A DNA stretch of 64,000 nucleotides from Protea cynaroides (Eukaryota > Streptophyta > Magnoliopsida > Proteales > Proteaceae), in the NCBI GenBank assembly GCA_028583415.1, contig CM053271.1:87407534-87471533 (forward strand), written 5' to 3'. The notes beneath the pieces were generated by a model. It saw nothing but the letters and a program-made list of their open reading frames with translations, searched no databases and was not told where the DNA came from. The position numbers and the translations under genes were made by a program. This document shows positions 55,348 through 64,000 of the stretch, piece by piece; position 1 is the first letter of the stretch, and each line of letters begins with the position of its first letter.

Positions 55348-58157
55348 CAGCACACAATTTAATTCTTATCAATAAACCAATTGATATTAAGCAATCCTCA
55401 TAAATTTACTGATAGCATTATACTCTCGGAGGGAGTTAAAGATGAACAACAATCTAACAAACGTCAGATTATTTAATTCATTCTATGTTTCTTTTAAGCA
55501 AGTAACAAAAACTTAGGTCATAATTGTTCGACTCAATTGCTATTTTTCCTAAACACCATAACAATTACGGATTATGGATTTAGTTTAGCAATAAATCACA
55601 TAACTCGATCAATTAATAGACCTCTTAATAAACTGAATCATACAGTCATTAACTTGAAGAATCAAGAAACACAAATATTTGAATAGAAGAATAATTAAAA
55701 TTAAGAACAAAGTCTCACAATTTTACTAACCGGATTGAATTCCCCTTGAATCAACTAAAGAACTTAGCTAGACATGATATAAAAGAAAGACAAAAAAAAT
55801 AAAACTATCTTCTCAATAATTCTTGGATACTCTATTACGTAGCCTTTACATTGCTTAAATAGTCAGAGTAGAGAAGATTAAAACTGTTAGGTTTAGAATT
55901 AACAACCTTATTACATAGAAATAAAGATTAAACAAAATTCTCTTGCCTAGATTAGATAGAGAATCATTCCATCATTAACCAAATGCCACCTCTAGATTTG
56001 CCAATCTTTATAATATTCCATAGAGGTATCTATTCTCCTCAAGATTTCTGACAATCAATCAAATCCTTCCAATATTAAACCTTCTATGTATAGTAATCTT
56101 TCTTCTATGGTTTCAATTCAAATCAGCTTTCCAGATCTGATTTTTGGATCACGTTTGATTTTTAGAATTCTTTCCACATTAATAACCTGCATAAAATTCA
56201 GAAGGTCATTATTAAGAATATCAAAAATTTATTCATTTTAAACATAAATCACCAATATTTTCCACCAATGTCTTATATATAAGGAATCATCACAAATGAG
56301 TACCATAAGACATATAATATGTTAAATAAACTAAATATAGGGGAAAGAAATATATAAAATTATGAATCCATCAAATTCTCCCACACTTAGCTCTTGCACA
56401 TCCTCAGGTAAACTAAATACTAATTTTTTTTTTCACTTTTATCCCACAGCATTCAAAGAATACGTGTACCATGAATCATAAACTAATTCAAGAGATCAAG
56501 AGAACAATATATGTCATAGTCAAAGGTCACTTAGTAAATATGAGCAATATCTAACATACCAGTCTTATTCAAAAGGAAACATGCTAATGTTTAGTAGATT
56601 TTATCTTGGGATTCTCTCTACTCATTCAAGAATTCAAGGTTTAACTGCTTCACTTAAGATCTTCCTATGAAGATGCACTACCATAGGCTTACTTATTCAC
56701 CAAAATCTCCATTACTTAGAATACACGCATAAATACACGCATACATGAATCAAAAGGTCTTTATCAAGATTGTAATGGGGCTAGGGTTTAGGGTACGGAT
56801 AAGAAAAATGTACTGACATTAAAACCCAAGAAACTAATAGAGCATTAAGACAAAAAAATTAAGCAATCAAAATGATAAGGGCTCATAAATTAAGCTCTTC
56901 AACGATACATCCCAAACTCCAATTTTTTTTTATTCATTCTTTTTCTTTTTATTTGAGAATTATGCTTTGCTATTTGAATTTTTTTTCTTTTTTTTTAGAA
57001 AAGCATGACATTTCAAACATTACAAGGACCATTACATCCCACTTCTTGACATACAACCATCACTTTTGAGAATAACACCCCCACACTTATTCAATACATA
57101 TCATTCTTAACCCCATTAAATAATTCTCAATGCTCTACTAGCTCAAAGATTGGTAAAACATGAGAAAGACAAACAATTCAAGGCTCATGGTTTAGGGTTT
57201 TATGAAGAATAAAATTTAAAAACTCAAAGTGGGTCTTCTAAGGATAAAAATATATAAGGTTGACCATTTAAGCTAAGTAGTTGTAAAATTTTATTTGCCT
57301 TTATCATCTTCATGTCTACACATATCAATGTAATCTTGACATGGTTCAAAGGAAGTTCTAGACATACAAAAGCATAGTAGAATATCACTCTTCAAAGAAA
57401 ATAAAGACTGACATAGATGTCTCAATCTAGTTTGGCTCAAAAGTTTGCTTGATTGGATACCATTTATTAAACCTGCATGCTTTACCTCTAAATGCAACTA
57501 TCAATGTTATTCAAAGCTCATTTAGCAAGTTATTTCAACTAATTCATATATGTAATTTTTTTCACATTCAAATAGTTTCAATCCATGGCATACATATTCT
57601 CTTAGTCTATTGAAGTAAATTTTTTTTTTAAATTCAACTTTTGAAATTTTGTTTTTCTAACACATCATACAAAAATTAAAAACAAAACTTAAAAAATAAA
57701 AAATAAAAATAAAACAAAAGAGAAATCCTAATTTCTCCCCTCATACTTAATTCTAACATTATCCCCAATGGAAGTTAAAAATATAATGGAAAGATGTAAA
57801 GAAAAGTAATTAAAAGTGCTAAGAAAAACAAATCCAATTTCTTGGGTTCCCTCCCAAGTAGCGCTTGTGTTTAATGTCGTTAGCTCGACTCAATACTCCT
57901 CAATCAGAATAAATGGGATCCCCCAGTTGTACTTTGTTTATAGTATTCTCATGAAAGCCTTCATAGAATGTCTTGAGTCGATGCCCATTAACCTTGAAAA
58001 TCTTGTTAGTTTCGAAAGTTCGAACTTCAACTGTGCCATAAGAAAACACATTAGTAACTTCAAAAGGTCCAATCTAATGAGAACGTAACTTACCAAGCAT
58101 CAATTTAAGTCTCGAATTGTAAAACAAGACTTTCTGTCCAATTACAAATTGCTTCCC
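55348..58157 (-). repeat. Athila tandem unit 4
   Basis: 2810 bp. U3 part ends at 56373. Spacer frame 57291-57497 is open. Pol end about 57900-58157. Some words differ from the other units (CTGTTAGGTTTAGAATTAAC near 55885), so the units have been diverging since duplication. Confidence 0.88.
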
Positions 58158-60083
58158 CAGCACATAATTTAATTCTTATCAATAAACCAATTGATATTAC
58201 GCAATCCTCCTGAATTTACTGATAGCATTACACTCTCGGAGGGAGTTAAAGATGAACAACAATCTAACAAACGTCAAATTATTTGATTCATTCTATGTTT
58301 CTTTTAAGTAAGTAACAAAAACTTGGATCATAATTGTTCTACTCAATTGCTATTTTTCCTGAATACCATAACAATTACGAATTATGGATTTAGGTTAGCA
58401 ATAAACCACATAACTCAATCAATTAATAAACCTCTTAATAAACTGAATCATACAGTCATTAACTTAAAAAATCAAGAAACACAGATATTTGAATAGAAAA
58501 ATAATTAAAATTAAGAACAAAGTCTCACAATTTTACTAACCGGATTGAATTCCCCTTGAATCGACTAAAGAACTTAGCTAGACATGATAGAAAAGAAAGA
58601 CAAAAGAAATAAAACTATCTTCTCAATAATTCTTGGATGCTCTATTACGTAGCCTTTACATTGCTTAAATAGTCAGAGTAGAAAAGATTAAAATTGGTAT
58701 GTCTAGAATTGACAACCTTATTACATAGAAATAAAGATTAAACAAAATTCTCTTGCCTAGATTAGATAGAGAATCATTCCATCATTAACCAAATGCCACC
58801 TCTAGATTTGTCAATCTTTGTAATATTCCATAGAGGTATCTATTCTCCTCAAGATTTCTGATAATCAATCAAATCCTTCCAATAGTAAACCTTCTATGTG
58901 TAGTAATCTTTCTTCTCTGGTTTCAATTCAAATCAGCTTTCCAGATCTGAATTTTAGATCACGTTTGATTTTTAGAATTCTTTCCACATTAAAAACCTGC
59001 ATGAAATTCAGAAGGTCATTATTAAGAATATCAAAAAAAATTTCATTTTAAACATACATCACCAATACTTTCCACCAATGTCTTATATATATGGAATCAT
59101 CCCAAATGAGTATCATAAGACATATAATATGTTAAATAAACTAAATATAAGGGAAATAAATATATGAAAATTATGAATCCATCAAATTCCCCCACACTTA
59201 GCTCTTGCACGTCCTCGGATAAACTAAATACTAAATTTTTATTTCACTTTCATCCCACAGCATTCAAAGAATATGTGTACCATGAATCATAAACTAATTC
59301 AATAGATCAAGAGAACAATATATGTCATAGTCAAAGGTCACTTAGTTAATGTAAGTGATATCTAACATACCAGTCTTATTCAAAAGGAAACATGCTAATG
59401 TTTAATAGATTCTCTCTTGAGATTCTCTCTACTAACTCAAGAATTCAAGGTTTAACTGTTTCACTCAAGATCTTCCTNNNNNNNNNNNNNNNNNNNNNNN
59501 NNNNNNNNNNNNNNNNNNNNNNNNNNNNNNNNNNNNNNNNNNNNNNNNNNNNNNNNNNNNNNNNNNNNNNNNNNNNNNNNNNNNNNNNNNNNNNNNNNNN
59601 NNNNNNNNNNNNNNNNNNNNNNNNNNNNNNNNNNNNNNNNNNNNNNNNNNNNNNNNNNNNNNNNNNNNNNNNNNNNNNNNNNNNNNNNNNNNNNNNNNNN
59701 NNNNNNNNNNNNNNNNNNNNNNNNNNNNNNNNNNNNNNNNNNNNNNNNNNNNNNNNNNNNNNNNNNNNNNNNNNNNNNNNNNNNNNNNNNNNNNNNNNNN
59801 NNNNNNNNNNNNNNNNNNNNNNNNNNNNNNNNNNNNNNNNNNNNNNNNNNNNNNNNNNNNNNNNNNNNNNNNNNNNNNNNNNNNNNNNNNNNNNNNNNNN
59901 NNNNNNNNNNNNNNNNNNNNNNNNNNNNNNNNNNNNNNNNNNNNNNNNNNNNNNNNNNNNNNNNNNNNNNNNNNNNNATTAGTAACTTCAAAAGGTCCAA
60001 TCCAACGAGAACGTAACTTACCAGGCGTCAATTTAAGTCTCGAATTGTAAAGCAAGACTTTCTGTCCAATTACAAATTTCTTC
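58158..60083 (-). repeat. Athila tandem unit 5, containing an assembly gap
   Basis: Starts CAGCACATAATTTAATTC. U3 part ends at 59184. Sequence is lost in 500 N (59478-59977) and resumes in the pol C-terminus, which here continues into complete integrase rather than into another junction. Aligned to unit 4, the missing stretch should be about 1383 bp if only one unit is hidden. Confidence 0.8.
59478..59977. other. Assembly gap, exactly 500 N
   Basis: Placeholder of unknown true size inside the tandem array. Translations across it are meaningless. Confidence 0.99.
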
Positions 60084-61160
60084 CTCATAGTCCTCTTGTC
60101 ATGAAATGCTTTAGTCTTGTCCTTGTATATGCTGAAATTCTCGTAAGCCTCAAGTCATATCTCCTCCAATTCTTGCAATTGTAATTTCCTATGCATACCA
60201 GCATCGTCCATCTCCATGTTACAACTCTTGAATGCCCAATAAGCCTTGTGCTCTAATTCTACAGGAAGGTGACATGACTTACCAAAAATTAACTGATAAG
60301 GGGACATCCCAATTGGCGTCTTGTATGCTGTTCGGTAAACCCATAATGCATCATCAAGTCGAAGGCTTCAATCCTTTCTATTTGGTTTCATAGTCTTCTC
60401 CAAAATAGATTTGGCTTCTCTATTGGATACTTCAGCTTGTCCATTTGTTTGATGGTGGTAGGGTGTAGATGTTTTATGAAAAACACCATACTTCTTTAGC
60501 AACGCCTCCAGTGGCCTATTGCAGAAATGAGTTCCTTGATCACTAATCAGTGCTCTTGGTATCCCGAACCTGCTAAAGATGTTAGACTTGATAAAACCTA
60601 TAACAACCTTGGAATCATTAGTTTTGATGGCGGTTGCTTCTACCCATTTCAAAACATAATCAACTGCAAGCAATATGTAAACAAAACCAAAAGACGAAAG
60701 AAATTGACCCATAAAATCAATAGCCCACACATCAAAAAGTTTACATATAAGTATTGGGATTTGTATCATCTCATTCCTACGGGTTAAACTTTCTGTCTTT
60801 TGGCACTGTTCACATGTCTTACAAATGACATAAGCATCACGAAATAATGTAGGCCAATAAAAACCACTATCTAACACTTTCTTAGCTGTTCTTTTGGGTC
60901 CGAAATAACTTCCACAAGCATAAGCATGACAAAAAGTAAGGACAGACTGAATTTTAGAATTAGGCACACATCTCCTAATAATTTGATCCAAACAATATCT
61001 CCACAAGTACGGATCATCCCATACATAGTACTTTGCCTCGCTTTTAAGTTTGTCCTTTTTTGCTCTTCTTATTCCATCAGGTATGACCTTACCAACTAAA
61101 TAATTTACCAGATCAGCATACCATTAAACCATACTTTGTAGAGTGAATAAATGCTCATCG
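60083..61160 (-). pseudogene. Athila integrase, zinc finger and catalytic core
   Basis: On the - strand from 61160: N-terminal arm (KSEAKYYVWDDPYLWRYC), zinc finger with CHAYACGSYFG (the second His of HHCC is Tyr) and CKTCEQC near 60815, core with WAIDFMGQF near 60735, ISDQGTHF near 60545 and GQAEVSNREAKSILE near 60415. The Asp-Asp-Glu triad is therefore intact. A TGA at about 60368 replaces Trp (usual DWSLRLDD), and another near 60157 interrupts KLQLQELEEI*LEAYENF. It leads on into the pol C-terminus (KFVIGQKVLLYNSRLKL) at 60083-59978. Everything upstream of the integrase is deleted. Confidence 0.92.
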
Positions 61161-61162
61161 AG

Positions 61163-62377
61163 AAATTAATTAATTGACAAGAAAATTAAGTAACAAAAAT
61201 TCAATGGAAGATGATGTCGATTCAAGGAAATTTACTCACGGCTGCAAATTGATCATTGACCTCATATATATTATTCTCTATTTAAATATTTAACCAAGGA
61301 TTATCAAAAAGCCTAACAATTCTTACCTTCCCTAATTTCATTAATTTGAGTCCAACATATAATTTAATTCTTATCAATAAACCAATTGATATTAAGCAAT
61401 CTTCATGAATTTACTGATAGCATTACACTCTCGGAGGGAGTTAAAGATGAACAACATTCTAACAAACGTCAGATTATTTAATTCATTCTATGTTTCTTTT
61501 AAGCAAGTAACAAAAACTTGGATCATAATTGTTCTGCTCAATTGTTATTTTTCTGAACATCATAACAATTACGGATTATGGATTTATGTTAGCAATAAAC
61601 CACATAACTCAATCAATTAATAGACCTCTTAATAAACTGAATCATACAGTCATTAACTTGAAAAATCAAGAAACATAGATATTTGAATAGAAGAATAATT
61701 AAAATTAAGAACAAAGTCTCACAATTTTACTAACCGAATTGAATTTCCCTTGAATCGACTAAAAAACTTAGCTAGACATGATAGAAAAGAAAGACAAAAG
61801 AAATAAAACTATCTTCTCAATAATTCTTGGATGCTCTATTACGTAACCTTTACATTACTTAAATAGTCAGAGTAGAGAAGATTAAAATTGGTATGTCTAG
61901 AATTGGCAACCTTATTACATAGAAATAAAGATTAAACAAAATCCTCTTGCCTAGATTAGATAGAGAATCATTCCATTATTAACCAAATGCCACCTCTAGA
62001 TTTACCAATCTTTGTAATATTCCATAGATGTATATATGCTCCTCAAGATTTTTGACAATCAATCAAATCCTTCCAATAGTAAACATTCTATGTGTGGTAA
62101 TCTTCCTTCTCTGGTTTCAATTCAAATCATCTTTCCAGATCTGATTTTTGGATCACGTTTGATTTCTAGAATTCTTTCCACATTAAAAACCTGCATGAAA
62201 TTCAGAAGGTCATTATTAAGAATATCGAAATTTTTTTCATTTTAAACATAAATCACCAATACTTTCCACCAATGTCTTATATATAAGGAATCATCACAAA
62301 TGAGTACCATAAGACATATAATATGTTAAATAAACTAAATATAAGGGAAATAAATATATAAAATTATGAATCCATCA
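61163..62377 (-). repeat. Partial 5' LTR of the Athila element
   Basis: Matches 46776-47966 of the 3' LTR. Truncated on the downstream side: about 135 bp, the primer-binding site and all of gag to RNase H are missing, and the LTR joins the integrase gene near 61162. Confidence 0.82.
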
Positions 62378-62382
62378 ACCAT

Positions 62383-62799
62383 TGAGGGATCATTCCAAGG
62401 GCTGTTCCTGTAATGACTGCATCTATGAGACCTGATGCAGAGCCTTGCCTATTTCCTTCTTAGATAGTTGTAGATAGACGATGTTTGGTCTATCTATAGT
62501 TGTGATACTTAGATTACTCTTTGGGACATTGTGTAGTAAATTATGATATGATATTGTTGAACTCATTTTGAAAGGCATAATAAACTCATTATGTTATGAT
62601 ATCAGTAGATGACATCTATTACCATATCTATGCTTCCACTAATATTACTCTAATTTATTTATTATTGTTGTAGATATTGTATGCATAGACTGTGAGATTT
62701 GTATGGTAGATTACTATGGTTGTAGATCACTGGAAGACTTGGGTTGTATAGTAGGTTAACCTGGATATCACGCTCGATTCTCCTAAATGGGTTGTGACA
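62383..62799 (+). repeat. LTR of the deleted gypsy element, part 3 of 3
   Basis: Continues from 46633 after the Athila insertion and ends CCTAAATGGGTTGTGACA. The next bases belong to a 30389-family LTR, so the deleted gypsy element had inserted into that LTR. Confidence 0.7.
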
Positions 62800-64000
62800 C
62801 CTAAATACATGTAATCAACACTTAAACATGGGTGAAATAAATGAAACATACTTAGCTATGCCGGTTATGAAGCATTACCCAAAAAATAAAACAAAACTAA
62901 TCCCCTCACTTGTAATGGTGAGCTAAATATTACTCTAAAGTAGACAGAGTATCTTCTCATTTCCCACATCAGCTACCTAGTTGTGATAAGTATATGATTA
63001 ATACTTTAAATTGTTTGGTTATTCTTTCAATTAGTCTAGGGTAACCTCATTAGTCTTAAAAACATGACCTATGGTTAGATGGTCAATTTTTATGATCAAT
63101 GGTCAAAGAATCAACCATGACAGTCATTCTGTAAGACATGTGGCCGACATGACTGGTCGATCAGATAAGTGGTCGATCAGACCCTTTCCATTGACTTGTT
63201 GATGGGTATTGGCTTATAATTGATTCCAGAGGCTTGTACCACATTGGGGTCACTTCAACAGATGGTTTACAATGTATTTCAATCATTAGTTAGGATAGAA
63301 TTTCATTCCCATAATTTATATACATGTACGGTTATCAATTGTGAATGTTGGATGTGCAACCGTATGTATCTACACTTTTGTGGATGCATTATAATTGCTT
63401 ATTTTGAAGTGCCGAGTGAGTCTACTCAGTTCATAGTGGCCATATGGAAACAATTCCACCTTTTTGTAACCAAGCAATCGATCATAGACAAGCAGTCCAT
63501 CAGGCTTGTTCTGTCGATCGTAGTCATCGACCAGCTTGTCCCAATGAACTTAGATTGAACTTACTTCAATCAGATTTCTTTGGCATGAGGTCTAGGGCAT
63601 TCCTAGAGAATCTCTAATGGGCTGAACTACATTAAGGATTACTTCGCTACATTAATTCAATAGCATAGCTTCATATTATGATCAAAGTTCTTACCTTTTC
63701 ATCGGTTAGTCAAATCTAAACATCATTAAGCAATTATACAAAAATGACCATCAATGGCAAAGGGAAAAATCATTCCCACATGATTAGAGGTTAGGAATTA
63801 CCTCATGAGATCACTAAAGGGTCATTTTAAACATTAGAATAGGGATAAGTTGATTACCTTAACGATGTGTTATTAGTTTCATAGCAAGAAGCTTGAGGAA
63901 GGACCTTTAATGGTGGTTATTCCTTTTTCTTCTTCTTTTAAGCTTTCTCTGAGGTGGCTACCTCCAAAACATGTGTCAAACATTGCGAAGGCTCTCACAC
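62800..64000 (-). repeat. Partial LTR of the 30389-33481 family, runs off the window
   Basis: Aligns with about 31037-32960 of that solo LTR: CACCTAAATNNNNGTAAT, AGTCTAGGGTAACCTCATTAGTCTTA, TTCCAGAGGCTTGTA, GGTCGATCAG words at 63120-63190 and 63478-63545, and a predicted donor (TTAAG|GTAATC on the - strand) near 63855. The SINE at 31702 is absent from this copy, which supports it being a later insertion there. Confidence 0.75.

Larger units (their letters stand above)
46634..62377 (-). mobile_element. Athila-lineage element with an internal tandem array
   Basis: On the - strand from the right: partial 5' LTR (62377-61163), a jump into the integrase (about 61160-60083), then the pol 3' end, spacer and U3 repeated as five 2.8-kb tandem units, and finally the full 3' LTR ending at 46641 (GGTTGCGCTCGACA). 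Gag, protease, RT and RNase H are deleted. Flanks ACCAC (46629-46633) and ACCAT (62378-62382) may be an imperfect TSD. Lineage is shown by the integrase sequence, by CTGCTTGGGAGGGAACCCAAG after pol, and by the GGGGGAATTTGATGG junction of polypurine tract and LTR. Confidence 0.85.

Noticed and set aside
46952..60083. CRISPR-like or centromeric satellite array
   Set aside because: The repeats are 2.8 kb, contain integrase and LTR sequence, and lack short repeat/spacer structure. They are an amplified Athila segment.
59392..60088. Three apparent long ORFs across the run of N
   Set aside because: They consist almost entirely of unknown bases and are artefacts of translating the gap. Only the integrase C-terminal codons at 59978-60088 are real sequence.
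46629..62382. ACCAC/ACCAT as proven target-site duplication of Athila
   Set aside because: One mismatch, and it would place the LTR end at TAATGCG instead of a TG dinucleotide. Kept only as a candidate.

Overview
This window looks like heterochromatic, intergenic DNA from a large-genome flowering plant. Almost every base can be assigned to LTR retrotransposons of three plant Ty3/gypsy lineages: Tekay (Del) chromoviruses, Tat and Athila. Solo LTRs, one very short SINE and an inverted-repeat element make up most of the rest. I see no intact host gene, tRNA, rRNA or CRISPR array. All retrotransposon genes carry stops, frameshifts or deletions, so every protein call is a relic. The species cannot be named from the sequence.

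Layout. A Tat element on the + strand is the oldest layer on the left (1-482, 2635-3706, 20759-22042, 24396-29226). It is split by three insertions: a solo LTR (483-2634, +), a Tekay element on the - strand (3707-4838 and about 14226-20758), and a second solo LTR (22043-24395, -). The - strand Tekay is itself split in its integrase gene by a nearly full-length + strand Tekay (4839-14225). The Tat 3' region has 156-bp tandem repeats and a long antisense ORF (25333-27960) with its own TATA box. Next come a short stretch of unknown DNA, an inverted-repeat element (29766-33925) that holds a solo LTR with a perfect TSD (30389-33481), and inside that LTR a 101-bp SINE.

From 34340 a deleted gypsy element ends in a roughly 2.95-kb LTR (35755-37626, 45975-46633, 62383-62799). 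That LTR has been opened twice: by a - strand Tekay with a perfect TTTTA duplication (37627-45969) and by a - strand Athila element (46634-62377). The Athila element has an array of five tandem 2.8-kb units built from its pol end, 3' UTR and U3. A 500-base run of N sits in the fifth unit. A partial LTR of the 30389 family closes the window.

Most interesting observations. (1) LTRs of at least three families share a short reading frame ending in an acidic stretch and a Ser/Ala-Cys-Glu-Cys motif, placed just after a conserved splice acceptor. Together with conserved donors and a TATA box, this suggests each long LTR is a small spliced transcription unit. (2) The Tekay elements carry an accessory gene antisense to gag in the leader between primer-binding site and gag, with its own 5' UTR intron. 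(3) The Athila tandem array looks like a satellite being born. (4) Clusters of palindromic GGTCGACC-like words mark the predicted promoters of these LTRs.
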